DNA from: Myxococcaceae bacterium
Lineage (GTDB): Bacteria; Myxococcota; Myxococcia; Myxococcales; Myxococcaceae
Direction: 5' to 3'
Assembly (NCBI GenBank): GCA_004173515.1
Contig: SECN01000017.1
Span: 1-52,286, forward strand
Length of the DNA stretch: 52,286 bases
Every line of letters begins with the position of its first letter. Positions within the stretch are counted from its first letter, which is position 1. Made by a program: the position numbers and the translations under genes. The notes beneath the pieces are model-generated. The model did not search any database, had not been told where the DNA came from, and saw only the letters and a program-made list of their open reading frames with translations. Shown here in pieces: positions 8,622 to 19,000 of this stretch.

Positions 8622-10865
8622 TCAGTGCACGAAGATGTCGGACGGCTGGAAGACGCCGACCTCCACGTCGTCCTCCCTGCCGGTCATGAAGTCCTTGCGC
8701 ACATCGAGGAGCTTCTGCACGTCATCGAGGCTGCGGATGGCCCCCACCTTGAACGGCGGCTTCTCCTCCGCGATGAACGGCTCGAACGGCACGGCGCCAG
8801 CGATCTGCTCCATCCGGCCCAGGAGGGCCGGGCTCAACTGGACCATCCTGCTGCAGGCGGAGCAGGTGGCCAGGTCGAAGAGGCGCTGGTAGCGCCGCTC
8901 CAGGTCCGCGTACTGCCAGCTCGCCACGCCACTGCCGAACTGGGTGTCCGCGACGCTGAACATGAAGCCGACGCCGCCCCCCGTGAGGAACTTCGACTGC
9001 CTCGCCGGAATGCCGGAGGTGGGGCTGATGTGCGTGAACGACAGGTTGGTGGTGTTGAACACGTTCGTGGTGCCGGTATCCCCGAAGTGGCAGCCATTGC
9101 AGGTGTTGAGCGAGAACTCCCTGCGCGCGCACACGTCCTTGGCATCGCTCGAACTGGCGCCCGACGCCTTCCAGAAGTTGGGCGTACGGACCAGCGAGTT
9201 GCCACCGCGGAAGGGCGCGCCATTGAAGCGGAACGGCATGTCGTAGCTGGACGAGCACTTCGTGGGGATGAGCGTGGGCGACGGCACGGAGCTCTTGACG
9301 GTGGACAGGACGAAGGCGCTGACGTCCGGGTCGGTGTTGGAGTTGTGGGTGGCGTCATCCGGCGTCAGCGCCACCGTGTGCGGCCGGAGCACGCCGTTGG
9401 CGGGCGTGTCGGTGTTGGCGGAGGGGTTCTCATTCGTCAGCGTGAACTCCCGCAGCTCCCATCGGGAGTTGAGGGCGTTCTCGTTGGTGCGGATCTGATT
9501 GAGGGCGTTCTGGTTGCCCTTCGTCGGCGCCTTGCCATGGAGGACGACGCTCTCCGTCATCGTCTGGAGCTGGGCGAGGTAGCTGGGGTCGAACGTGGCG
9601 TGGGTGGACAGGTCCCGCCATTGCCGGGCCCAGTCAATCACCGCGCTGCAACCCGAGCGGGGCACGCCGTACTCGAAGATGACGGTGAAGGGCTTGAGGC
9701 CGCAGGAGGCCTGAGTACCGCCGCCCCACGGTGAGGGCCGGGTGACGCCGAAGACGAAGCGCAGCTCGCCCGCGCTGGATGAACCACCATAGCCGCCGCC
9801 CGTGCTGCTGCTCAGGTCCACGCGGTTGACGATGGCCAGCAAGCGGAAGGGAGAGATGTTCAGGTTGAGCGCCCCGCCGAACAGGACCTCCCGGCGCCCC
9901 GTGGTGGGGTTGGTGGTGAGGGCGGACGACACGCCGCTGGCGTTGGCCCAGGGCTGGATGACCTCGGAGTACATGGCGGTGCGCGCAGCCACGACATCGC
10001 CATTGACGGTGTAGTTGTTGAGCCAGAGCGACAGCCAGTCCTTCACGAAGAGGTCGGGCGTCTTGCCCGAGCCGTTCGCCAGCTCGCGGATGAGGTGCGC
10101 GAAGGTCCAGGCACCGCCCTGGGTGCCAGCGCCCGTGCAAGGGTCCCAGGTGCGCTGGGGGTTCTGCACGACGGCCGGGTCGGTGATGAGCAGCGCCTTG
10201 CCCCAGGCGGCCTGGGTGGAGGCGGGCCGCAGCGGACACACGCTCAGGGGCGTGAGCGCGCCACTGAAGAAGCGCTCGAGGGACAAGGCGGATCCTTCCG
10301 TGCGGGCGACGACCTGGCGCCCCTGGAAGACCAGGGACTCGCTGGTCACCTCCCCGAAAGCGCCCGCGGCGGTCGCCTCTTCGCCCTTCACGCGACGCTC
10401 CAGCTCCTCCATGGGGAGCCTGGCGAACCCAGCGAAGAAGTCACTGCCGGGGCTGTCCTGGGTGTGTCCCAGCTTCGCCAAGGCATCGGAGCGGAAGAGG
10501 ACCACCGGATTGCTGGAGCTGCCCACCACGCGCACCAGGCTGTCCTTCAGCTCCGGGTTGACGGGCTCGCGGAGCCTCACGTTGACCGCGACGTCCTCCT
10601 CGAGGTTCGTGGGGTTCTTGAGCAGCTCGAGGAACACCCGGGTGGAGTCCTCCGCCTTCTCGAAGGGCAGCTCCTTCATGTCGAGGATCTTGCCCTCCTC
10701 CCCTTCTTCTTCCTTCTCCACCTGGGCGGCCTGGGCCTGCACTGCGGGATTCACGACCTCCGTGGGCACGGCCTCACCCACGCAGCCGCTGACCGCCCAG
10801 AGGGCCCCCAGGACACACCACGACCGAGCCGACACGGCCTTCAACCGCAAATCATTCCATTGCAT
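8622..10865 (-). CDS. Large lipoprotein with a single CxxCH haem-binding-like motif
   Basis: 747 residues starting at ATG 10865, with AAGGA 5 bases upstream; a second ATG two codons earlier overlaps that site. The signal region (VLGALWAVSGC) ends in a lipobox Cys and is followed by an acidic stretch (EKEEEGEEG). The long middle has no recognised domain but contains CPLRPAS and a conserved-looking RLLAIVNRVDL block. Near residues 589-593 is CNGCH, within FSLNTCNGCHFGDTGTTN, a haem c attachment motif, followed by TSGIPARQSKFL. Cys-poor flanks and one CxxCH suggest a mono-haem or metal site at the cell surface. Function unknown. Proteins of this layout seem typical of myxobacteria, but no function is known to me. 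Confidence 0.75.
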   Translation of the reverse strand: MQWNDLRLKAVSARSWCVLGALWAVSGCVGEAVPTEVVNPAVQAQAAQVEKEEEGEEGKILDMKELPFEKAEDSTRVFLELLKNPTNLEEDVAVNVRLREPVNPELKDSLVRVVGSSSNPVVLFRSDALAKLGHTQDSPGSDFFAGFARLPMEELERRVKGEEATAAGAFGEVTSESLVFQGRQVVARTEGSALSLERFFSGALTPLSVCPLRPASTQAAWGKALLITDPAVVQNPQRTWDPCTGAGTQGGAWTFAHLIRELANGSGKTPDLFVKDWLSLWLNNYTVNGDVVAARTAMYSEVIQPWANASGVSSALTTNPTTGRREVLFGGALNLNISPFRLLAIVNRVDLSSSTGGGYGGSSSAGELRFVFGVTRPSPWGGGTQASCGLKPFTVIFEYGVPRSGCSAVIDWARQWRDLSTHATFDPSYLAQLQTMTESVVLHGKAPTKGNQNALNQIRTNENALNSRWELREFTLTNENPSANTDTPANGVLRPHTVALTPDDATHNSNTDPDVSAFVLSTVKSSVPSPTLIPTKCSSSYDMPFRFNGAPFRGGNSLVRTPNFWKASGASSSDAKDVCARREFSLNTCNGCHFGDTGTTNVFNTTNLSFTHISPTSGIPARQSKFLTGGGVGFMFSVADTQFGSGVASWQYADLERRYQRLFDLATCSACSRMVQLSPALLGRMEQIAGAVPFEPFIAEEKPPFKVGAIRSLDDVQKLLDVRKDFMTGREDDVEVGVFQPSDIFVH

Positions 10866-11095
10866 GTGCATCCTTCGCTGTTGGATCCCCCCCACGCACC
10901 GCCAGTGGGTCCGTCCCTGCCAGGACAGGCGAAAAGCATACGCCTGTCGGACAGCCGGGAATAGATGGCCAACATTGAAAGCGACGCCAAAACCAGTGGT
11001 CAGGGTGCGTCAATCACAGCAGCGGCGGGGTGCAATTGACTCCGCCAGGGTGTCAGGCCTCACCACGTCACGGGCAAGATTGACAGCCCTTGGCG

Positions 11096-12085
11096 TCACC
11101 GCGCGAGGAAGTCACGCATCGCGGAAACGACCTCCGCGTACCGGGTGAGCCACAGGTAGTGACCAGCGCCCTCGAGCCTCACGCGCTTCCAGTTCGGCAT
11201 GCCCTGGAGCAGCGCTTCCTGCGCGGCCTCGTGCTGGCGAACCTCAGGCAAGAAGACCCGCGCGCGCTCGCGGAGGTCGGCCGGAACGCTTTCATTCTGG
11301 GACAGGAACTCCACCCAGCCCGCGAAGGCCTGCTCGTCGGAGATGTCCAACACGGGCCCTGTCAGCTTCGCGAAGTCCGGCACGGCCGAGCCGCGCACCG
11401 ACAGCTCCGTCGCTTCGGGGAGACGGCGGTAGCCCACGTAGGCACCGGTCGAGGCGTCGAACTCATACGCCTGATCCATTTCATGCGGCGGGAAGCGGCC
11501 TCCCAGGTCCCGCTCCAGGATGGCGGCCACGGCCTCGCGTGACGGCTGGCCATCCAGCACGGAGAACGGCAGCGGCGGCAACGGCCCGTCCTTGAGGAAC
11601 GCGGCGATCTCCCCCCGGTTGTCCGTGGCATCCAGGAAGACGAGCCCCTCCACGCGCTCCGGATGGTGGACGCCCAGCCAGTTCAGCTCGTCGCCCGCGA
11701 GCGAGTGCCCCGCGAGCGTCGCCTTCGCGAGCCCCAGCCCGTCGAGCGCGGCCAGGACGTCATGCCCCAGCGTGGCGCTGTCGTAGCCCGTGGCGGGCCA
11801 GCTCGAAGCGCCGTACCCGCGACGGGTGAACGCATAGACGTGGTGCGTGGCCAGGAACTCGGGCGCCAGCACGTCATAGACATGCGCGGTGCTGCCCATG
11901 CCCGGCAGGAACACGAGGGCCGGCCCCGTGCCGCCGTAGTCCAGCACCTCCAGTTCCACGTCCTGGGCCACCTCCACGCGCCGCACCTGGTGCAGCGGAT
12001 CCGCGCCCTCTCCCTCCGTGGGCACCGACGGCGTGGTGGAACAAGCGGAGAGGAGCAACAAGAACCCGAGTGAGGACGTTCGCAT
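11096..12085 (-). CDS. Alpha/beta hydrolase lipoprotein
   Basis: 329 residues from ATG 12085 (an upstream in-frame ATG at 12103 would spoil the signal peptide). The lipobox LLLLSAC gives Cys15. The hydrolase fold follows: LVFLPGMGST (oxyanion region), VYAFTRRGYGASS, nucleophile elbow LAGHSLAGDE with Ser128, VFLDATDN, and the catalytic His in GAGHYLWLT. The substrate cannot be read from sequence; the family includes esterases and haloperoxidase-like enzymes. As a lipoprotein it would act in the envelope or outside. It lies downstream of the MACPF pair on the same strand across 178 bases, so it may or may not share their transcript. Confidence 0.85.
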   Translation of the reverse strand: MRTSSLGFLLLLSACSTTPSVPTEGEGADPLHQVRRVEVAQDVELEVLDYGGTGPALVFLPGMGSTAHVYDVLAPEFLATHHVYAFTRRGYGASSWPATGYDSATLGHDVLAALDGLGLAKATLAGHSLAGDELNWLGVHHPERVEGLVFLDATDNRGEIAAFLKDGPLPPLPFSVLDGQPSREAVAAILERDLGGRFPPHEMDQAYEFDASTGAYVGYRRLPEATELSVRGSAVPDFAKLTGPVLDISDEQAFAGWVEFLSQNESVPADLRERARVFLPEVRQHEAAQEALLQGMPNWKRVRLEGAGHYLWLTRYAEVVSAMRDFLAR

Positions 12086-12263
12086 GGCCCGCGACCTTCG
12101 CACGGATCACCGTGCGTCAACGCGAAACCAGGTCCAGCCCGGGTGCAGGACAGTTCGAGGCGGCAGCCCGGTTGAGTGGGCTACCACGGTGCGCTCCGGA
12201 TGCGCCCCTGGAAGAACTCCAGGTGACACCCGGCGCGCGGCACTGGAGGCGGAACCCGGTTGC

Positions 12264-13826
12264 TCAGTCCTCGGGCTCCTTCAGCACTGGCTGTGCCATG
12301 GAGGCCACCTCGAATGGGTCGAACGGGTCGTGCCCCTGCTCGAGCGCGCCCAGGTCCGCGGGTTCCAGCTTCCACGCCAGTCGCTTCGTCAGGTCGTCCT
12401 TGTCTCCCAGCGTCAGGAATTCCGCATCAAGGACCACCCACTTGCCTTGCAGGTTGTCTCCCCGAGTCGCGTAGTGACTGCACCGGAGGTAGAACTCGGC
12501 GGGCTTGCCTTCGACAGGCACGAAGCGGAAGGGAATCCGTTCAAGCGCTGGCTTCAGATAGAGCAGTTTCCTGCTCCCGAGGTCAGGCCCCAGGTATTGC
12601 CCGTCGGCCTGCAGGTAGAACTCATCCGGTTCCTCCGCGGGCTCCAGCCGCCAGTTCTTCGTGTTGAAGCTCCCGAACTGCCCTTTGAGCGTCGCGAACT
12701 TCGAATTGAAGGCACCGACTCCAAGGAAGTTCCCCGACCACGTCTTGCTCGAATCGGAGCCGTGGTTCCTCAGGCGGAACTCCTGCCTCGCCAGGTAGGA
12801 CAAATCCGTTCGCGGAGCGTCGTTCACGGAAAGATAACTGTCGATGCAGGCGTCCAGGTTCTTGCCCTTCTGTTCGATGTTTTCGATTTCCTGGAACCCC
12901 TTCTGGTCGAACAGATGGCTCACCCGGCGCAGGTGCAGCTTGAGCGGCTGGGGATCCGAGGCCACGGTCTGTACCCAGTCATTAAAGGTGTCCTTCGGCT
13001 TTCCGCCATACCAGGCGGAGGTGCTGTTGAAGACGGACTGCGCCTGACTGCTCTTCGAGCCTTTCTCATCCTCCACCTTGCCGGACACACTGGCGGAGCC
13101 GGCCGCGCCCGAATATCCGGCCGAAGCGCTCGCGGACTTCTCCGTGCTCTGGTCCTTCGACTGGGCGGAGGCGGTCTTCACCGTCTGCCGGAAGACCCGC
13201 CCACCGAACACCGCGGACCAGATGTAGTGCGTCCCGAAGCGCTTGATGAACCGCCAGCAGCGGGCCTTGTCGTCGGCGCTCAGGGTCGTCGTGTGGGGCA
13301 GGGACTTCACGGCCTCCAGCAGGGCGGGGCTGACGCTCCTGTCGTCCAGGAAGTCATCGTTCAGCTCCACCTCGTCGTCCTCGCGAACCGCCTGGGCGAA
13401 GGTCATGACCCGCTCGCCAGAGCGAGTCACCTCCAGGAAGTTCTTGTAGTCCAGGCTGGCCTTGCAGGTGACTCCGAAGGCGCTGCCCTCCACCGACACC
13501 GATCCCGCGAACTTGTCGGTGAACTCCGATGCCGAGGTCAGGGTGGTCTCCTGGCGGTCCTCGGAGCCAATCGCCTTGGGGTTGTAGGTCAGCTCCTTGG
13601 GAAGCTTGATGTCCGGGTTGCCGGTGGCTTCCTCCTCGCAGTCCGCGGCCGTGAACCGGTGGACCCATTCGGACAGCACTCCTCCCCCCTCGCGCACGAG
13701 CGCCCCGGGCCTCAGCGGACTGATCCGCGTGGAGTCCACCAGCCGTCCCAGGAAGGCCACGCCCGCGTGTGGCGACCCGGAGTCCTCATCCTTGTCATTG
13801 TCTTTCGACGTCTTTTCATCAGCCAT
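12264..13826 (-). CDS. MACPF-domain (perforin-like) protein, second of a tandem pair
   Basis: 520 residues. It contains the MACPF signature FGTHYIWSAVFGG (197-209), matching the [YF]-G-T-H-[YF]-x6-G-G pattern of perforin/complement pore-forming proteins. A Ser/Ala/Lys-rich low-complexity segment (about 215-260) fits a transmembrane-hairpin region. The C-terminal 180 residues have repeated aromatic blocks (NWRLEPAEEPDEFYLQADG, AWKLEPADL), suggesting a beta-trefoil-like or ricin-like binding module. The N-terminus is charged (MADEKTSKDNDKDE) and has no signal peptide, so export would need lysis or a non-Sec route. It lies 41 bases downstream of a paralogue and is probably co-transcribed. Role in predation or defence is inference. 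Confidence 0.88.
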   Translation of the reverse strand: MADEKTSKDNDKDEDSGSPHAGVAFLGRLVDSTRISPLRPGALVREGGGVLSEWVHRFTAADCEEEATGNPDIKLPKELTYNPKAIGSEDRQETTLTSASEFTDKFAGSVSVEGSAFGVTCKASLDYKNFLEVTRSGERVMTFAQAVREDDEVELNDDFLDDRSVSPALLEAVKSLPHTTTLSADDKARCWRFIKRFGTHYIWSAVFGGRVFRQTVKTASAQSKDQSTEKSASASAGYSGAAGSASVSGKVEDEKGSKSSQAQSVFNSTSAWYGGKPKDTFNDWVQTVASDPQPLKLHLRRVSHLFDQKGFQEIENIEQKGKNLDACIDSYLSVNDAPRTDLSYLARQEFRLRNHGSDSSKTWSGNFLGVGAFNSKFATLKGQFGSFNTKNWRLEPAEEPDEFYLQADGQYLGPDLGSRKLLYLKPALERIPFRFVPVEGKPAEFYLRCSHYATRGDNLQGKWVVLDAEFLTLGDKDDLTKRLAWKLEPADLGALEQGHDPFDPFEVASMAQPVLKEPED

Positions 13827-13867
13827 GATTCAGTGCTCCTTGGAATGGGGTTGTCGGCGACCGTGGA

Positions 13868-15364
13868 CTAGCGGGCCGTCTCCGTGAGGGGTTCCAACCG
13901 CCAGGCCGTGCGACGGTGCAGCTCCCCGCTGGACACCAGCTGAAGCTTGCCGCTCGAGACCACGAGCCACCGGTCGTGCAGCGAATGGACCGTGCCCGTC
14001 GTGGCGCGGAGCTGGAGGTAGTACGCGTCCTCCGCGCCATCGGCGGGGACGAGCCGCCACGACACCTGTGCATCCGCCCCTTCGCCGGAGACCAGGGTGA
14101 CGTCGCTGTCCGAAACTCCCAGGAGGAAGGGCTCGCCCCCATAGAAGGACGTGCCCCCGGACGAATACGTGAGCGTTCCCTGGGGAGAGAGGGAGTCCAG
14201 GCGGTATTCGTCCTTCAGGCCCGTGAGGATCATCCGCCAGGCAACCTTTCCCTCCGCGTTGGAGAGGGTTGCCTTGTTGTCCCTGTAGGAGTCGCTGATG
14301 GTCAGGTAGCGGGTGTCGGAGCCCTGCCCTGCCGCGAGATGGAATTTCCGGCCCGACAGGCTCCGCTGGGTCTTGCAGTGTTCGTCGATGAAATCCGTCA
14401 CGGACGCGTCCAGGTGCTTGCCCTTCACCTGGATGTCCGCGATGTCGCTGAAGGGTTTCTGCTGGAACAGCGTGCTCAGCCTGCGGAGGCGCAGCTTCAA
14501 GGGCTGCGGATCCTTCGCGATGGTCTCCACCCACTCGACGAAGTCACTCCGGTTCTCCCCGCCGTACCAGGTGGCGTTCTCCTTGAAGAACGTCTTGCTT
14601 CCACTGGAGGCGGAGCTCGTGTCCTTCGATGCCGACGCGGAGACGCCAGCGCTGTAGACCAACGAGGAGACGTTCACGGAGGCCTCGGCCGCGATGGCCT
14701 CCGAACGGGCCTTGGAATACTCGGAGGCTGACTTCGTGGTCTGCCGGTACACCCGCCCCCCGAACACGGCGGACCAGATGAAGTGGGTGCCGTACTTCTT
14801 GATGAAGTTGGCGTACTTCGTCCGGTCGGCGTCCGACGCACGGTCCTTCGGCAGCGCCTCGAGACTCTTCTGGAGCTTCGCGTTGAGCGCGTCGCTCGTG
14901 ACGAAGTCCTCGTCCAGCTCGACCTCTTCGTCCTCGAAGAACGCCTGGGAGAAGCTGATGAACGACGAGCTGCCGCTCGTGGCCTTCGCGCTGTTCTGAT
15001 AGTCGAGGCTCGCCTTGAAGGAGACGGCGGAGAACTCGCCCTCCACCTGCACCGAGGCCGCGAACCGACTCATCAGCTCTTCGGCGGACGTGGCGATGGT
15101 TTCGCCTTCGTCCTGGATGCCATTGGACAGCGGGTTGTAGTGCACCTTGGGTGGCAGCTTGATGGCGGGATTGCTCGTGTCCTCCGTGCAGTCCTTCGCC
15201 TTGAAGGCCACCACCCCCTCGGTCAGTACGCCGCCTCCGTTACGGAACAGCATTCCGGGCTGCAGGGGGCTCACCACGGTGATGTCCACGCACCTGCCCA
15301 GGAAGTTCAGCCCGCGGAACGGCTTGGCTCCCTCTTCATCCTTCTTGTCCTTGTCATCGGCCAT
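13868..15364 (-). CDS. MACPF-domain (perforin-like) protein, first of a tandem pair
   Basis: 498 residues, paralogous along its length to the following gene. The MACPF signature is YGTHFIWSAVFGG (191-203). The same order holds: charged leaderless start (MADDKDKKDEEG), N-terminal block with FLGRCVDITVVSPLQPG, MACPF core, Ser/Ala-rich segment (about 220-255), WYGG, then a C-terminal module with three spaced WR/WRL units (VAWRMILTG, VSWRLVPADG, TAWRLEPL) that resembles a three-lobed beta-trefoil. In other MACPF proteins such modules bind membrane ligands. The two genes differ mostly in the C-terminal module, as expected if they bind different targets or form a two-part pore. Neither has a signal peptide. 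Confidence 0.88.
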   Translation of the reverse strand: MADDKDKKDEEGAKPFRGLNFLGRCVDITVVSPLQPGMLFRNGGGVLTEGVVAFKAKDCTEDTSNPAIKLPPKVHYNPLSNGIQDEGETIATSAEELMSRFAASVQVEGEFSAVSFKASLDYQNSAKATSGSSSFISFSQAFFEDEEVELDEDFVTSDALNAKLQKSLEALPKDRASDADRTKYANFIKKYGTHFIWSAVFGGRVYRQTTKSASEYSKARSEAIAAEASVNVSSLVYSAGVSASASKDTSSASSGSKTFFKENATWYGGENRSDFVEWVETIAKDPQPLKLRLRRLSTLFQQKPFSDIADIQVKGKHLDASVTDFIDEHCKTQRSLSGRKFHLAAGQGSDTRYLTISDSYRDNKATLSNAEGKVAWRMILTGLKDEYRLDSLSPQGTLTYSSGGTSFYGGEPFLLGVSDSDVTLVSGEGADAQVSWRLVPADGAEDAYYLQLRATTGTVHSLHDRWLVVSSGKLQLVSSGELHRRTAWRLEPLTETAR

Positions 15365-15585
15365 CTCAGATCCCCCGTCACCGGTTGGCCTTTCAATTTG
15401 AGGCGGCGCCTCCTCGGCTCCAGTGGCGCCGGGAGGCTGGGCATCCGGGACCCTGGCGCTCCGTCTGGAAGGCAGGTCCTTCCGGGGCCGCGTGCGACCG
15501 CCGAACCAGATGGGCTTCAGGCCGCCGTCCCCCAGATTCCCACCACGCCCTGGACGTCTCCGGGGATGCGCTGGAGGGAAGTGAC

Positions 15586-15786
15586 ATGGCGGATGGAACC
15601 GTGCAGTGGTTCAACGAGGTGAAGTCGTTGGGGGCGATCCTGCCGGATGACAAGACGGAGATCGTCATCGTGGAATGCCCCGAGGGCGCGACGCCCCTGG
15701 TGGAGGGGCAGAAGGTGTCGTTCGACCTCAAGATCGTTGAAGAGACCTACGGCAGAATGGCCGTCAACGTGAAGCCCAAGAAGTAG
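15586..15786 (+). CDS. Divergent cold-shock-domain protein with degenerate RNA-binding motif
   Basis: 66 residues from ATG 15586 with GGAGG upstream. The start MADGTVQWFNEVKS and the end LVEGQKVSFDLKI are those of CspA-type single-stranded nucleic-acid-binding proteins. The RNP1 motif, normally KGFGFI, reads KSLGAI, and RNP2 (normally VFVHF-like) reads EIVIVEC, so most stacking aromatics are missing. The protein probably keeps the OB fold but has weak or altered RNA binding. It stands alone: upstream is the divergent MACPF pair and downstream an RCC1 remnant. Confidence 0.8.
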   Translation: MADGTVQWFNEVKSLGAILPDDKTEIVIVECPEGATPLVEGQKVSFDLKIVEETYGRMAVNVKPKK

Positions 15787-15893
15787 TCGGCGGAACCGTG
15801 GCGGCGCGTCAGGGGCAGCGCATGCGCGGCGCGTGTTGGCGTGCCTTCCCGCCTATCGGTCCTCTCTTGGATCCGCGCCGCGCAGCGCGTCGG

Positions 15894-16007
15894 TCAGAAA
15901 TTCAGTCCAGGCACCTGCGTGGGCGTTCGGCGGTCCGTCGCCGTCCCATCTCCTGACGGGCCCTCGTTGTTGAAGCCCCAGGCCCAGAAAGAAGCACCTT
16001 TTCCCCC
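15894..16007 (-). pseudogene. Remnant of an RCC1-repeat protein
   Basis: The minus strand encodes about 37 residues ending in a stop at 15894 that match one RCC1 propeller repeat: FWAWGFNNEGPSGDGTATD, then RRTPTQVPGL. The pattern WAWGxNxxGxxGDGTxTxRxTPxQVPGL is the same as in the intact RCC1 lipoprotein at 27332-29545. No start codon, signal peptide or second repeat is attached. I read it as the surviving end of a deleted RCC1 gene. The rest of the 15787-16052 gap shows nothing else. Confidence 0.55.
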
Positions 16008-16052
16008 ACTCCGCCGACAATCGAGCGCGATACATCCAGAGGGGGAGTTCCC

Positions 16053-19000
16053 ATGCGGTTTCGCCGTTGGCTGCCATTCAGCCTGGTCGTCGTGTTGTCG
16101 AGCTGTAACGCCGCGGAGGTGGAGTCCGAGTCGTCGGAGGGGGAGAAGCCCCAGGCCCAGGCCCAGGCCGAGCGGCTGGCTTCGGAGCGGGGCTTCAGTC
16201 TCCAGGAAGTGACGCTGGTCCCCGCTCCCGAAGGCGCGGGGAACCGGCACACACTTCATTTCAAGGGGGTGCCCGTCTGGGGATTGGAGGCGAAGACGCT
16301 GAACGGGCGGACCCTCTTCACCAACGCCCGCTTCGAGCCGGCGTCCCCTGTCGACACGGAGCCCCGGATCACCCCGGCCCAGGCGGAGGTGGCCGTTCTC
16401 GAGGCGATGAAGGACACGTCCGCGCGGGTGGAAGACCTGCGGTTGGTGCTGCTTCCCCAAATGGAGCATCGGCAAGGGAAGGATGCCCTCCTCCCCGCGT
16501 CGGGCCGCGCCAACGCTGTGCACTTCGAGCGAGTCGTCACGGGGATGCGCCTCATCTACCGGCTGAGGCTCGCCACGGGCACGGGCCCCGAGTGGACGCG
16601 GAGCTGGAGCGCCCAGGTGGACGCCCACTCCGGGCAGGTGCTGCGATGGGAGCCCCTGGAGGTCAATGCGCTCCAGGCCCTGCCGCCGCTCGGGACGTTC
16701 AGGAATGCGACGGGATCTGGAGCGTACGCGGGCACCTTCACCTTCCCCACCCGCTACGACACCGACGAGGGGCTCTACCTCCTCCAGGATGAGCGGACCA
16801 ACACCTACGTGGCCTACTCCAAGCCTTCGGAGTCGGGGACCACCGCCATCGAGCCCTATGAAAGCGAGGATGCGAGCTTCGGCAATGGGCAGCTCTTCAA
16901 CACCAACAATGACGTCCTCAGCGCCAATGGAGAGACGGCGGCGGTGGACGCGTTGCATGCCGTGAACCTCGCGTGGTCCGTCTACGAGACCTTCCTGTCC
17001 CGCAGTGGTCCCACCGGGTTGGGCTACGGCATGAACATCCGGGTGCACCAGCCTTCCAACAACGCGACCTACTCACCGCACCCCACCCGTCCGACCGTCA
17101 TGATTGGCTATGCCGGGCTCATGTTCCCGCCCGGCAACAATCCCCGCGCGCCCCTGGCGACCGCGGACATCGTCGGCCATGAGCTGGGGCATGACTTCTT
17201 CATGCGGGAAGTGGCCGGCAACCCCGTCAACTTCCCCGCCGAACCCTCGGAGTTGCAGGGGATGAACGAGGGCACCGGCGACATCTTCGGCTTCATCACC
17301 GAGCTGGGCCGGGACACCGTGCGTGCCCGACGGCCTTTGTCCGGCATCGACACCACGACGTTGAAGCCGTCGAACCTCTCCCTCGGCGAGGATGCCGGCT
17401 TGATCGAGCGGAACATCCTCACCCCCCAGTATCCCGAGTGGTTCAAGTACATCGGGAACGAACCCGCACACAGGGCAGGAGGACCGCTGGGACGCATGTT
17501 CCTGCTCCTGGCCTATGGCTGCACGCCCATGCCCACCTCCGGAATCCCGGGGCCCTGGAACTGCGCGTTGGTTCCCGACGGCTTCGCCGGCCTCGGGCCG
17601 GCCGAGGCCCTGCGCGTCTGGGGCCTCGCCGTGCAGTCGCTTCCCATGGGCGCGGACTATGTCCAGGCCCGGCAGTCGGCGCTCGCGGCGGCGGAGACCC
17701 GGGATGTCGCCTCCGGAGGCTCCCGCAAGAGGGCGGTGGCCTCCGCGTTCGCGGCCATCAACGTCGGCTTCCCCCCCGACAGCACTCCGCCCCTGACGAC
17801 CCTGAGCTGTCTCCAGGTGGACTTGGACCTGGAGTGCTCCGGCACCATCGCCGACGCGGAGCTCCCCAACCAGTACAACAGGGCCCCTCAACTGGTGGTG
17901 GACGGCGGCGCGCTGACCGTCACGCTGTCGGGTTGGAACTTCACCCAGCGCCTGCCGGGCACGGCGCTGGCGAGCGGGACGCACTCCATCCAGTTGAAGG
18001 CCTGGGACTTCTGGAACAACCAGGCCACGCGGACGGTGTCCGTCGTGCTCGACAAGACAGGGCCCACGGCCTCCGTCACGCGCTCGGGGCATCCCAAGGA
18101 GCCCCGGCTCTCCGTGACGGCGAGCGACTCCAGTGGGGTGCTCCTGGTCGAATTCAAGAAGGGAGCCCAGGACATCGTCCCCGCGGTGTTCTCGCCGCCC
18201 TACGACGCCTTGTTCGCCACGTCGACCTGGACGGATGGCACCCACGACCTCACCATCAACGTCTTTGACGTCTATGGAAACGTCACCGTCCTCCACCACG
18301 CGCTGAAGGTGGACAACACGCGGCCCACCGTGACGATGACGGTGAGCGGCAGCGTGCCGCCCTTCAGCGTCAACGCCTCCGTGTCGGATGCCTCGGAGGT
18401 GACCCGCGTGGACTTCAAGATGGACCTACTGGTGTTCGCCACGAGGACGAACAACGCCACGGCGTATCAGGCGCAGTACTCGCCCAGCGACCCGCTGTCC
18501 CACAACCTCCACGTGGAGGTGACGGACGCCTTCGGCAACAAGGGCGTGGCGATGGTGGCCGCCCCGCGCGACCTGACGCCCCCGCAGGTGACCGCCAGCA
18601 AGACCCAGGTGGGCTCCATCGTGAGGCTCCAGGTCGGCACCTCCGATACGTGTGACATCCAGTACCCCTACTCCCTGTATGTGGATGCGAACCTCGTGGC
18701 CCAGCCCACCACGCCCGGCTACCTGCTGGAGTTCGGCGCCTCCATGGCCGGGGGCCCGCACATGTTCCAGGCGCTCGTGCGGGACAGGTGCGGCAACCTG
18801 ACGAACTTCCAGACGGTGTTCGTCAAGGACGTCACGCCCCCCGTCATCACCTCCGTCCTCCGGGATGACAGCCAGCCGAAGAAGCCGAAGTTCACCGTGC
18901 AGTGCACCGACGATGAGGCCGTCCACCACGTGGAGATGCGAGAGAACGGCGTGGTGAAGCAGACGGACACCCTGGCTCCCTACGAGTTCGTGGTCGACAC

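Noticed and set aside
12018..13871. A 617-residue plus-strand open frame opposite the MACPF and hydrolase genes
   Set aside because: Low-complexity Arg/Gly/Leu translation with no motif; the minus strand carries clear MACPF coding with high-GC third positions, so this is a shadow frame.
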